Below are positions 9,161 to 16,554 of a stretch of DNA of 23,281 nucleotides, piece by piece. The position numbers and the translations under genes were made by a program. Position 1 is the stretch's first letter; the number at the start of each line of letters is the position of its first letter. The DNA is from an uncultured Clostridia bacterium (GTDB taxonomy: Bacteria; Bacillota; Clostridia; Oscillospirales; Oscillospiraceae). The stretch covers positions 1 through 23,281 of the forward strand of contig CAMELY010000004.1 of assembly GCA_945926565.1 (NCBI GenBank), given 5' to 3'. The notes below the pieces were generated by a model that was given only the letters and a program-made list of their open reading frames with translations, searched no databases and was not told the origin of the DNA.

Positions 9161-11071
9161 TTATTGGGCGGCTCCCACCGGAATCCGCTCCGGCTCCGGC
9201 TCGGTCTTTCCGTTGTCCGTCTTGTGGTAGGTGGGGACAATCTCCTCCACCAGGGCCCAGACCTTGCCATCCTCCGCCAGAGCGGAGCGCTCCAGCCGCT
9301 GGAGCTGCTCGGCAAACTGCCCCTCATCGAAGCGAATGGGCCGGCCAATGTAGATCAGATCGTTCTTGGTCTTGGTCAGCCCCTCTTCGTCCAGCAGCAG
9401 CTCCTCAAAGAGCTTCTCGCCGGGCCGCATGCCGGTGAATTCGATCTTGATGTCCACGTCCGGCTTGAAGCCGGAGAGCTCGATGAGCTTGCGGGCCATG
9501 TCCACAATCTTCACCGGCTCGCCCATATCCAGCACGAAGATCTCGCCGCCCCTGGCGTAGGCTCCGGCCTGGAGCACCAGGGAGACCGCCTCCGGGATGG
9601 TCATAAAATAGCGCACCATATCCGGGTGGGTTACCGTCACCGGGCCCCCCTCGGCAATCTGCTTGCGGAACAGGGGCACTACGCTGCCGTTGCTGCCCAG
9701 CACGTTGCCAAAGCGCACCGCCACAAAGTCGGTCCCCGAGTGGGCGTTATAGGCCTGAATGATCATCTCACAGATCCGCTTGGTGGCCCCCATCAGACTG
9801 GTGGGATTCACCGCCTTGTCTGAGGAGATGAGGACAAACCGCTCCACCTGATACCGATCCGCCGTGGCCACCGTCTTGAGGGTACCAAAGACGTTGTTCT
9901 TTACCGCCTCGTTGGGGCTCTCCTCCATGAGGGGGACATGCTTGTGGGCGGCGGCGTGGTAGACCAGCTGGGGGCGGAAGCGCTGGAAGATGGTCTCCAG
10001 CCGGCCCTCGTCCCGGACGGAGCCGATCTCCACCTTCAGATCCAGCTTGGGATATTTTTTCAGCAGCTCCTGCTGAATGTCGTAGGCGTTGTTCTCGTAA
10101 ATGTCAAAGATGACCAGCTGCTCCGGACCGTAGGAGGCAATCTGCCGGCAGAGCTCGCTGCCGATGGAGCCGCCGCCGCCGGTGACCAGCACCCGCTTGC
10201 CGCTGATGTAATTGCCGATGTCCTTCATCTCTACCTGGACGCTGTCCCGGCCCAGCAGATCCTCCAGATCCAGCGGCCGGAGCTGGCTGGCAAACACCTC
10301 GCCCTTGATGAGCTGGGACATACCCGGCAGGATTTTGACCTCGCAGCGGGTGCAGCGGGCAATATCCACAATCTCCTTGCGCTTTTTCTTGTCCATGGAG
10401 GGCAGCGCGATGAGGATGGTATCCACCCCAAACCGGCGGGCCGCCCGCTGAATCTTCTCCCGGCCGCCCACGATCTTCACATTCTGGAAGTAGCGGTTCC
10501 ACTTGCGGGGGTCGTCATCGATGATGCACACCGGCCGGTAGTTGAGCCTGGGGCTGGACTGGAGCTCCGAGACCAGCATCTGGCCCGCCTCTCCGGCGCC
10601 CACCACCATGACCCGGCGGCACTGACTGCGGCTGTCCTTGTGCCACAGGCTGCGCAGCAGCCGGTAGGAGTACCGCTCTGCGATCACCAGGCAGATCAGG
10701 AACATGGGGCAGAGGATGTAATAGCTTCTGGGCACCGGCCAGTCCAACAGCGGCAACAGTACCAGCTGAATCAGCCCGCTGCACACACCGGCATAGACAA
10801 TGTTGCCCATCTCCGTGATGCTGGCGTACCGCCACAGGCTGTGATAGAGGCGGAACACCCAGAACAGCACCAGGGTGATCACCGTGTGGATGGGGGCATA
10901 GTGGAGCACTGAGCTGACAAAGACCGGGTCAATGTTCTGAATCACCAGCTCAAACCGCACCAGCAGCGCCAAAAAGGAGGCCAGCTGAATGACCACAATA
11001 TCGCACAGAATCAGCTGCAGCTGTCGGACCGCCATTTTCTTGTCTTTCACAAAATCCAGCATAAACAACAA
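9161..11071 (-). CDS. Membrane nucleotide-sugar dehydratase/epimerase, CapD/PglF/EpsC type
   Basis: Likely a UDP-sugar (UDP-GlcNAc type) 4,6-dehydratase for capsule, exopolysaccharide or glycan synthesis, acting at the inner membrane face. Counting from the farthest possible start (GTG at 11113, 650 aa), the order is four membrane segments (about 31-55, 72-92, 104-124, 130-150), a Rossmann domain with VGAGEAG (171-177), then an SDR domain with VTGGGGSIG (310-318), SSDKAVNPTS (430-439) and Lys445 in MGATK. The start is uncertain: a promoter ends so close to the GTG that it would be nearly leaderless. GGAGG at 11083-11087 suggests TTG 11071, TTG 11068 or ATG 11062; I used 11071. No glycosyltransferase lies nearby, so the pathway is unknown. 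Confidence 0.9.
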   Translation of the reverse strand: MLFMLDFVKDKKMAVRQLQLILCDIVVIQLASFLALLVRFELVIQNIDPVFVSSVLHYAPIHTVITLVLFWVFRLYHSLWRYASITEMGNIVYAGVCSGLIQLVLLPLLDWPVPRSYYILCPMFLICLVIAERYSYRLLRSLWHKDSRSQCRRVMVVGAGEAGQMLVSELQSSPRLNYRPVCIIDDDPRKWNRYFQNVKIVGGREKIQRAARRFGVDTILIALPSMDKKKRKEIVDIARCTRCEVKILPGMSQLIKGEVFASQLRPLDLEDLLGRDSVQVEMKDIGNYISGKRVLVTGGGGSIGSELCRQIASYGPEQLVIFDIYENNAYDIQQELLKKYPKLDLKVEIGSVRDEGRLETIFQRFRPQLVYHAAAHKHVPLMEESPNEAVKNNVFGTLKTVATADRYQVERFVLISSDKAVNPTSLMGATKRICEMIIQAYNAHSGTDFVAVRFGNVLGSNGSVVPLFRKQIAEGGPVTVTHPDMVRYFMTIPEAVSLVLQAGAYARGGEIFVLDMGEPVKIVDMARKLIELSGFKPDVDIKIEFTGMRPGEKLFEELLLDEEGLTKTKNDLIYIGRPIRFDEGQFAEQLQRLERSALAEDGKVWALVEEIVPTYHKTDNGKTEPEPERIPVGAAQ

Positions 11072-11124
11072 ATCTCTCTTTTCCTCCGGGCATTCAGCCC
11101 GGTTTTCCGACACATAGTGTTTTT

Positions 11125-11153
11125 ATTGTAGCACCCCCTCTCTTTAATTGCAA
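11125..11153 (-). promoter_or_regulatory. Sigma-A promoter of the dehydratase gene
   Basis: On the minus strand, TTGCAA (11148-11153), a 17-base spacer and TACAAT (11125-11130) match 4/6 and 5/6. Transcription should begin near 11118. This argues against GTG 11113 as the start codon and for a start behind GGAGG at 11083-11087. Confidence 0.6.
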
Positions 11154-11452
11154 CTGAAAACATCTGTCTTTTTATTTTTTCACAAAATATACAAATTTTT
11201 GGCTGTTCTCCCTGTCCGCCTTTCTCTCTTTCTGACGTTCCTTGTTCTTTTCTCCGGAACAAATCCACGCTTTTTTGAATTCAGTACCATTTTTCGTACT
11301 TCTGACTTCTGATTTTTGAAAAGGACTCCGTTCTTTCTTTGCCGGAGCACCCTGTGTTGTTCGAGTCTGAACATTTAAGAAGTCGGTTATTTTTTGTCGT
11401 TTTCCGCCGAAGCTTTGCGGAAGCGTTTTCACGTCTGTTATCCCACGGTACG
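11154..11452. other. AT-rich intergenic stretch without a convincing gene
   Basis: Between the dehydratase promoter and the spoIVB terminator lie about 300 bases much richer in A and T than the rest of the window, with many T-runs on the plus strand. Open frames exist (a 98-codon one on the minus strand), but they are Lys/Arg/Ser-rich, begin inside the terminator and have no clear ribosome site or domain. I see no repeat, tRNA or promoter beyond the one noted. Confidence 0.5.
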
Positions 11453-11477
11453 GAAAAGCGCGGGCCATCGCCCGCGC
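11453..11477 (-). terminator. Intrinsic terminator of spoIVB
   Basis: A perfect 8-bp stem (GCGCGGGC at 11458-11465 with GCCCGCGC at 11470-11477) has a four-base loop and is followed on the minus strand by TTTTCC. It begins 19 bases after the spoIVB stop. Confidence 0.75.
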
Positions 11478-11495
11478 TCTACACGCTTTTTTCGA

Positions 11496-12554
11496 TTATC
11501 CCGCTGCCTCCAGCATGTCCTCTGCGAAGATGCCATAGCCTCTCGTGGGGTCATTGACCAAAACATGGGTCACCGCACCCACCAGCTTCCCATTCTGGAT
11601 AATCGGGCTCCCGCTCATCCCCTGCACAATCCCCCCGGTGGTCTCCAGCAACCGTTGATCAGTGATGCGGATCATCAGGCTCTGTCCCTTGGGCCCGGCG
11701 GCGGGATAGACCCGGAGGATCTCCGCCGTGTACTCCTCCACCGTCTCCCCTTCCACATTGGCCAGGATGGTGGCAGCTCCGGTCTTCACCTGGCTGGGCC
11801 TGGCCACCTCCATGGCCTCCCCGGAAAAGCAGTCCTCCTCCAATGTGCCGAACACCCCCCAGTCGGTGTTGGCGGTGAGCCGGCCCAGGTCACGATTCAG
11901 GTCAAAGCTGCCGTGAAGCTCTCCCGGACAGCCCTTCTCCCCCGGCACCAGCCCGGTGACCGAAGAGGGCATGATGGAGCCGGACTGGAGGGGCATGAGC
12001 AGGCCGGTATCCACATCGTTGACCCCGTGGCCCAAGGCGGCAAATTGGCCGGTCTCCGGGTCGTAGAAGGTGACGGTGCCGATGCCCGCCATGGAGTCCC
12101 GGATCCAGGCCCCCAGCTTATAGCTGCCGTCGGCCAGGCAGGGAGCTGCGTGGGCGGAGAGGGTGAGCTGCTTGCTCCCCCGGGTGGCCTGTATTTGAAG
12201 CTCTCCCCCGCATTCCCGTAGCTGCTGCTCCACCTCCTCAATGGTGTCCACCTGGGTCTCGTTGATGTGGGTGATAATATCCCCGGTTTTCAGGCCGCAG
12301 GCTTTGGCCGGAGAGCAGGCTCCCTCCTGGGTGGCCACATCCGAGAGGCCCACCACCATGACTCCCCGGGCGAACAGCTTGATGCCCACCGTCTGGCCCA
12401 CCGGCACCAGCTTTTTGCCTGTCCCCATGCAGGCCTGGCTCTCTCCCCCGCCGGACAGCCCCAGACCCGCCGTCAAAAAGGCCGCCGCCAGCAGCACTGC
12501 CAGTGCCCGGGCCAGGGTCAGCACCCAGGGCCTGGTATTTTTATCCTCGTTCAA
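11496..12554 (-). CDS. spoIVB: SpoIVB peptidase (S55 family)
   Basis: SpoIVB is made in the forespore, secreted into the space between the two membranes, and cleaves SpoIVFA to trigger pro-sigma-K processing in the mother cell. The 352-aa product has one N-terminal membrane anchor (about 12-34), a PDZ domain (about 55-135) with GLKTGDIITHINETQV, and an S55 protease domain. The triad is intact: His176 in ALGHGVND, Asp299 in IRITDQ and Ser314 in GMSGSPIIQNGK; the Asp-Ser spacing of 15 equals that of the Bacillus enzyme. The start appears to be TTG (12554), with GGGGGA upstream; no in-frame ATG lies before the anchor. It ends at its own terminator, and spo0A, its usual neighbour, does not follow. 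Confidence 0.95.
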   Translation of the reverse strand: MNEDKNTRPWVLTLARALAVLLAAAFLTAGLGLSGGGESQACMGTGKKLVPVGQTVGIKLFARGVMVVGLSDVATQEGACSPAKACGLKTGDIITHINETQVDTIEEVEQQLRECGGELQIQATRGSKQLTLSAHAAPCLADGSYKLGAWIRDSMAGIGTVTFYDPETGQFAALGHGVNDVDTGLLMPLQSGSIMPSSVTGLVPGEKGCPGELHGSFDLNRDLGRLTANTDWGVFGTLEEDCFSGEAMEVARPSQVKTGAATILANVEGETVEEYTAEILRVYPAAGPKGQSLMIRITDQRLLETTGGIVQGMSGSPIIQNGKLVGAVTHVLVNDPTRGYGIFAEDMLEAAG

Positions 12555-12795
12555 TTTCCATCCCCCATTTCTCTCTCCTGCCGAAGCGGAACACTGCTAC
12601 TATGGCCCGCCGGGCGAAAAATCAGCCGCCCAAATTCGCCAATGCCATCCACCTTTGGGCAGACAGCTTTTGCCATCCGGCGGCTGCAAGGGGTTGCAGA
12701 AATTGGCTGGAATGTTTTTCTTTTTTGCTTGATCTCATCAACACCTTTTTTACAGTATGTCCCAAACCGCGGCGCTGCCCACCGGTATCTTTTGG
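12555..12795. other. Upstream region of spoIVB, no gene seen
   Basis: About 240 bases between spoIVB and the terminator of the regulator gene. The only promoter-like string on the minus strand is CATAGTA (12598-12604), close to the CATACTA -10 of sigma-G genes, but the matching -35 position is poor, so I do not call a promoter. Overlapping open frames on both strands have no recognisable domain. Confidence 0.3.
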
Positions 12796-12835
12796 AAACA
12801 AAAATCTCCCGCCTGCGGTTGCGCAAGCGGGAGAT
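12796..12835 (-). terminator. Intrinsic terminator of the Lrp/AsnC gene
   Basis: A perfect 9-bp stem (ATCTCCCGC at 12804-12812 with GCGGGAGAT at 12827-12835) encloses 14 bases and is followed on the minus strand by TTTTGTTTCC. It begins 16 bases after the stop codon of the regulator. Confidence 0.85.
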
Positions 12836-12851
12836 GGTTTTCTTGTTTTGA

Positions 12852-13292
12852 TTATTCGTCCTTGACGTTTTTCAGCACATAATAGCTGGTGATGGAGGCC
12901 ACGCCCTCCATCATGGCGATGCGGTGGTGCAGGTTCTGCAGGTGCTCGTGAGACTGAGCAGTCACCCGGAGGAGGTAGTCCATACTGCCGGTGAGATACT
13001 CACAGCTGGTGACGTCCGGCTCCTCTTTGATGCTGCGCTCAAAGGACTCATAGTACTGGGGGCTCTCCATGGAGACGCCCATCAGCATCATCAGCGGCCG
13101 GCCCAGCTTGGACTGGTCCACCACGGCGGTATATCGGAGAATGACCCCCTGCTCCTCCATGCGGTGAATCCGTTCCAGGACGGAGGAGACGGACAGATTC
13201 ACCTTCCGGCTGATCTTCGAGGCGGAGAGCCGGGCATTCTCCCGCAGGCAATTCAAAATTTCCAGATCCAGCTGATCCATGGCACACTTCAT
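12852..13292 (-). CDS. Lrp/AsnC-family transcriptional regulator
   Basis: A 146-aa regulator with an N-terminal winged helix-turn-helix (about 6-65: LDLEILNCLRENARLSASKI, then VSSVLERIHRMEEQGVI) and a C-terminal RAM effector domain (about 70-146, with TGSMDYLLRV). Such proteins form dimers to octamers and respond to amino acids or small metabolites; this one's ligand cannot be read from sequence. The frame is open upstream to 13445, but a near-consensus promoter sits inside that extension, so ATG 13292 (AAGG five bases before it) or ATG 13280 (starting MDQLDLEIL) is the real start. It is a single-gene transcript with its own promoter and terminator. No obvious metabolic target is adjacent; self-regulation is likely from the family. 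Confidence 0.92.
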   Translation of the reverse strand: MKCAMDQLDLEILNCLRENARLSASKISRKVNLSVSSVLERIHRMEEQGVILRYTAVVDQSKLGRPLMMLMGVSMESPQYYESFERSIKEEPDVTSCEYLTGSMDYLLRVTAQSHEHLQNLHHRIAMMEGVASITSYYVLKNVKDE

Positions 13293-13319
13293 CCTTACCT
13301 TATCCGTTTTAGTAGCATC

Positions 13320-13348
13320 ATTGTACCCGATTTCACCGGGATTGTCAA
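13320..13348 (-). promoter_or_regulatory. Sigma-A promoter of the Lrp/AsnC gene, with an inverted repeat in the spacer
   Basis: On the minus strand, TTGACA (13343-13348, perfect), a 17-base spacer and TACAAT (13320-13325, 5/6) form the best promoter in the window, about 28 bases before the start codon. The spacer holds CCCG...CGGG (13326-13329 with 13337-13340), a small inverted repeat placed where a bound protein would block RNA polymerase. Confidence 0.8.
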
Positions 13349-13448
13349 AGCGTGCGGGTAGATTTTTCTGCCTTTTAAGAGAATTTTTTCGGTACTCTTT
13401 GCTGTTTCGCCCGTTTTTTCCGGCAGAATCAGGTTCCCGGCTCAAAAT

Positions 13449-14336
13449 TCACGTCTCCGGCTGCTCCGGGTCCGCCTGGAACCAGATGTTCCGATCCACC
13501 GTGCCCTGGATGCCGGCCACCGTGCCCGCCTCGGTATACTGCCAGATGGTCACCTCGTAGGCGTAGCTGGGATAGTCCTCATACTCGGCATACCACAGGG
13601 GATAGTCCCCCAGCTGGGTCAGGTCATAGCTGAGATAGCCCAACATGCCGTTGCAGTAGATCATGGGAGAATAGCCCGCCCCCTGAATCTCCTCACAGAA
13701 GGCCCGGGCACAGGCGGTCACCGTCTCCCCGTCCACCGAATCGGTACGGGCGGTGTCCTCCTCGATGTGCTCCCAGTCATAGACAATGGGGCACTGGATC
13801 TCCTTGCCCTCCAGCCAGGCCAGCACCTGCCGGGCCTCCTCCCTGGCCTCCTCCTCGCTGATCGCCTGGGAGAAAAAGTAGACGCCCACATCGATTCCCT
13901 GTTCTCTGGCTCCGGCGTAGTTGGCCTCAAACTGTCCGTCCAGATTGAGGGCCCCGGCGGAATAGCCCCGGTAGCCGATGCGGAGAATGGCAAACTCCAC
14001 CCCGTCTCCGGCCACCGCCGCCCAGTCAATCTCCCCCTGATGGGCGGAGACGTCGATGCCGTACCGGGCAGCGCCGGAATAGGTGATGGTGCCGTCCTCA
14101 TGCTTCGTAAAATGTCCCTCTTCCAGCTCACTCTGGGGAAGGGTTGGGTCAATCTCCACCTCCTGGCCGCCGATGGTCACTGTCTCCGGCTCCGGTTCCG
14201 GCTCCTTACGCTGTTCCCGGGTGGAGAGCAGAATCAGCGCCGCCCCCAGGATGAGAACAATCACAATCAGCAGCACCAGCAGCCCCATCAGGGGAGAACG
14301 CCTTGTTTTTGTTCTGACTCTCCGTCCGCCTGCCAT
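13449..14336 (-). CDS. Membrane-anchored GH25 muramidase (lysozyme)
   Basis: GH25 enzymes cut the MurNAc-GlcNAc bond of peptidoglycan. The 295-aa product has a basic N-terminus (RRVRTKTRR), one membrane segment (about 17-37), a Pro/Glu linker (EPEPEPE) and a GH25 domain from about residue 91 to the end. Catalytic acids are present: Asp95 in YGIDVSAHQG, and Asp187 and Glu189 in PIVYDWEHIE; ILRIGYRGY, VGVYFFSQAI, YPLWYAEY and VTIWQYTEAG are further family landmarks. ATG 14336 is preceded by AAGGAGG at seven bases, better than an upstream in-frame TTG at 14360. It has no signal-peptidase site that I can see, so it should stay tethered outside the membrane. It lies just behind ftsZ, past the ftsZ terminator. 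Confidence 0.93.
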   Translation of the reverse strand: MAGGRRVRTKTRRSPLMGLLVLLIVIVLILGAALILLSTREQRKEPEPEPETVTIGGQEVEIDPTLPQSELEEGHFTKHEDGTITYSGAARYGIDVSAHQGEIDWAAVAGDGVEFAILRIGYRGYSAGALNLDGQFEANYAGAREQGIDVGVYFFSQAISEEEAREEARQVLAWLEGKEIQCPIVYDWEHIEEDTARTDSVDGETVTACARAFCEEIQGAGYSPMIYCNGMLGYLSYDLTQLGDYPLWYAEYEDYPSYAYEVTIWQYTEAGTVAGIQGTVDRNIWFQADPEQPET

Positions 14337-14382
14337 GGCAATCCCTCCTTGTCGCCACAATTGTTTCAGATTCGACCCTTCC

Positions 14383-14422
14383 GCAAAAGAAAAGACCGTC
14401 CAGAGAAGCCCCCGGACGGTCT
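14383..14422 (-). terminator. Intrinsic terminator of ftsZ
   Basis: A perfect 9-bp stem (AGACCGTCC at 14393-14401 with GGACGGTCT at 14414-14422) encloses 12 bases and is followed on the minus strand by TTTCTTTTGC. It begins 15 bases after the ftsZ stop. Any muramidase expression from the ftsZ promoter would have to read through it. Confidence 0.85.
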
Positions 14423-14436
14423 GTACTGTGCGGTTG

Positions 14437-15582
14437 TTATCTGCGCTTATTGAAGATGGCGAAGATATCGTCGAAGGGATCCTCTTCCTTGGCAGAGGCC
14501 GCGGCCTCTGCCTTGGGGGCCTCGGCAGCGGGAGCCTCAGCGGCAGGAGCCTTGTCCCCGGCGGGGGCGTCAGCGGCTACCTTCTGGGCGGCCTGGGAGA
14601 AGGGCTTCTCCACCTTCTCGTCCTCGCCCTTGTCAAAGCCGGTGGCGATGACGGTGACCCGGATCTCGTCCTCCAGGCTCTCGTCAAAGGTGGCGCCGAA
14701 GATAATGTTGGCGTCGGGATTGGCGGCCTGCTGCACCAGGTTGGCGGCAGTCTCCACCTCTTCCAGGCCAATGTCCACAGAGCCGGTGACGTTGACCAGC
14801 ACGCCCTTGGCACCGTTGATGGAGGTCTCCAGCAGCGGGGAGGAGACAGCCAGCCGGGCGGCCTCTTCCGCCTTGCCCTTGCCGGCGGCACGGCCAACAC
14901 CCATATGGGCCAGACCGGCGTCCTTCATGACGGCGGTGACGTCGGCGAAGTCCAGGTTGATAAAGCCCACGTTCTTGATCAGGTCGGAGATGGACTCCAC
15001 CGCCTGGCGGAGGACGTCGTCTGCGATCTCAAAGGCGTTGGCAAAGGTGATCTTCTGATCGGTGGCGTGCTTGAGCCGGTCGTTGGGGATGATGACCAAG
15101 GAGTCCACCCGCTCCTTCAGCTCCTCAATGCCCCGCTCCGCCTGCTGCATGCGGCGGCGGCCCTCAAAGCCGAAGGGCTTGGTGACCACGCCCACGGTGA
15201 GGATGCCCTGCTCCCGGGCCACCTCGGAGACGATGGGCGCGCCGCCGGTGCCGGTGCCGCCGCCCATGCCGCAGGTGACAAAGACCATGTCGGTGCCCTC
15301 CAGGGCCTTGGCGATCTGGCTCCGGTTCTCCTCAGCGGCCTTCTTGCCCACCTCGGGATCAGCGCCGGCGCCCTTGCCCTTGGTCAGCTTCTCGCCCACC
15401 TGAATCTTGGTGGTGGCATTGGAGGCGTCCAGCGCCTGCTTGTCGGTGTTGACTGCGATAAATTCAACCCCCTGGGTGCCGGAGAGCACCATGCGGTTGA
15501 CCACGTTGTTGCCGGCGCCGCCGACGCCGACCACTTTGATATTGACAACAGTTTCAGGGGTAGGTTCTAATCCAAAGGACAT
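14437..15582 (-). CDS. ftsZ: Cell division protein FtsZ
   Basis: FtsZ is the tubulin-like GTPase that forms the division ring at mid-cell. The 381-aa product has the GTP-binding [11 protein letters not shown] (21-31), the tubulin signature GGGTGTG (107-113), and the T7 catalytic loop NLDFADV (209-215). After about residue 316 comes an Ala/Pro/Glu-rich linker ending in [14 protein letters not shown], which replaces the usual tail with an IPxFLR-like core; a basic end is kept. AGGAGG lies eight bases before the ATG. The gene closes the dcw cluster and has its own promoter in the 160-base gap after ftsQ. ftsA does not precede it. Expression probably comes from both this promoter and upstream read-through. 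Confidence 0.98.
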   Translation of the reverse strand: MSFGLEPTPETVVNIKVVGVGGAGNNVVNRMVLSGTQGVEFIAVNTDKQALDASNATTKIQVGEKLTKGKGAGADPEVGKKAAEENRSQIAKALEGTDMVFVTCGMGGGTGTGGAPIVSEVAREQGILTVGVVTKPFGFEGRRRMQQAERGIEELKERVDSLVIIPNDRLKHATDQKITFANAFEIADDVLRQAVESISDLIKNVGFINLDFADVTAVMKDAGLAHMGVGRAAGKGKAEEAARLAVSSPLLETSINGAKGVLVNVTGSVDIGLEEVETAANLVQQAANPDANIIFGATFDESLEDEIRVTVIATGFDKGEDEKVEKPFSQAAQKVAADAPAGDKAPAAEAPAAEAPKAEAAASAKEEDPFDDIFAIFNKRR

Positions 15583-15605
15583 ATCGTTTTCCTCCTATGT
15601 AATCC

Positions 15606-15617
15606 CGGCCAAGGCCG
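15606..15617. promoter_or_regulatory. Small perfect palindrome in the ftsZ leader
   Basis: CGGCC-AA-GGCCG lies between the ftsZ promoter and the ftsZ ribosome site, ending nine bases upstream of AGGAGG. With a two-base centre it is a poor RNA hairpin; it could be a protein site or chance in GC-rich DNA. Confidence 0.25.
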
Positions 15618-15643
15618 ACAGTGCCTGATTCATACTAAATATT

Positions 15644-15672
15644 ATTGTAAACGGATTCTTCCGGCAGGTCAA
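15644..15672 (-). promoter_or_regulatory. Sigma-A promoter of ftsZ
   Basis: On the minus strand, TTGACC (15667-15672, 5/6), a 17-base spacer and TACAAT (15644-15649, 5/6) lie 62 bases before the ftsZ start. It would let ftsZ be expressed above the level of the rest of the cluster. Confidence 0.75.
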
Positions 15673-15742
15673 TACCTGGTTTTCGTTTTCAGTCTATTTT
15701 TTGCTGGAATCTCCTGGGGCCGCAGTGACGTCCTGGCAGAGC

Positions 15743-16519
15743 TCAATCCCTGGAGAGCACAGCCTCCCCGTCCCGCTTGGTCATGTCCAGGGTACCAGTA
15801 TCCGAATCCGACCAGTTGTCCTGAATATACTGCTCCTCGGCGGCCTGGAGCATTTTCAGGTCATAGTCAAAGTCGTCGTTGAGGCCCATCTTGACGGTGA
15901 GCCGGTTGTCATAGCCCATGGAGACGCTGCTGCCCGAGGTCAGGTCGATGGACTGCACCCGATCCAGCAGCTCCCGCTCCTCCAGGGCGGCCAGCAGGCC
16001 CCGCAGGCCCTTGGCCTTCAGCTCCTCCTCCTCGCTCACCGCCAAAAAGGTGCCCTCCGAGGGGGCCAGCAGGGTGAGACCGGCAACAGCGGGATAGCCC
16101 TCATTGCGCTCCACCCGCTCCAGCAGCTTGCCGCTGCTGTCGATGTACCAGAGGGCGCCCTCGCTCTCCAGGGCGGCGGCAGGGATGGTCTCCTCCACCG
16201 TGATGATCACCCGCTCCGGGGGCCACAGATGGATGGTCACCTGCTTCAGATAGGGCAGCTCCGCCTCCATCCGCTTTTCGATCTCCCGCCGGGGGATGGT
16301 GAGCAGATTCTCCCCGTCCCGGATGCCGGATGCCTCCAGCAGCGTTTCCCTGCTGTAGCGCTGGTTGCCCTCCACCTCGAAGGTGTGAGCCTTGAAAAAG
16401 ACCACTGAGCCGGCCACCACCGCCCCCAGGATGAGCAGGGTGGAGAGAATGATATACAGATGGAACAGCCGGCCGTTCTGCCGCCGCTCCCGTCGTTTAT
16501 GCTTTCGCTGGGTTGCCAT
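15743..16519 (-). CDS. ftsQ: Cell division protein FtsQ/DivIB
   Basis: FtsQ/DivIB is a bitopic divisome protein that, with FtsL and FtsB/DivIC, controls septal wall synthesis. The 258-aa product has a very basic cytoplasmic start (QRKHKRRERRQ), one membrane segment (about 21-42), a POTRA domain (about 46-115, beginning FEVEGNQRYSRETLLEASGI) and the FtsQ beta domain after it. The position between murA and ftsZ is the divIB position of Firmicutes. GAAGGG lies eight bases before the ATG. It follows murA after 35 bases and is separated from ftsZ by a promoter-bearing gap. Confidence 0.9.
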   Translation of the reverse strand: MATQRKHKRRERRQNGRLFHLYIILSTLLILGAVVAGSVVFFKAHTFEVEGNQRYSRETLLEASGIRDGENLLTIPRREIEKRMEAELPYLKQVTIHLWPPERVIITVEETIPAAALESEGALWYIDSSGKLLERVERNEGYPAVAGLTLLAPSEGTFLAVSEEEELKAKGLRGLLAALEERELLDRVQSIDLTSGSSVSMGYDNRLTVKMGLNDDFDYDLKMLQAAEEQYIQDNWSDSDTGTLDMTKRDGEAVLSRD

Positions 16520-16554
16520 ACTGTCGACCCTTCTCCTTTGCTGTCAAATGCCCC

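Noticed and set aside
11172..11468. 98-codon minus-strand frame in the AT-rich gap
   Set aside because: Begins inside the spoIVB terminator, lacks a ribosome site, and looks like random Lys/Arg/Ser sequence.
12267..12851. 194-codon plus-strand frame opposite the spoIVB start
   Set aside because: First half is antisense of spoIVB and the rest is non-coding; no domain.
13293..13445. N-terminal extension of the Lrp/AsnC protein up to 13445
   Set aside because: The extension contains the gene's own promoter and has no homology to the family's N-terminus.
14083..15570. 495-codon plus-strand frame opposite the ftsZ gene
   Set aside because: Shadow of ftsZ and the muramidase start; Gly/Leu/His/Asp repeats are the usual antisense signature.
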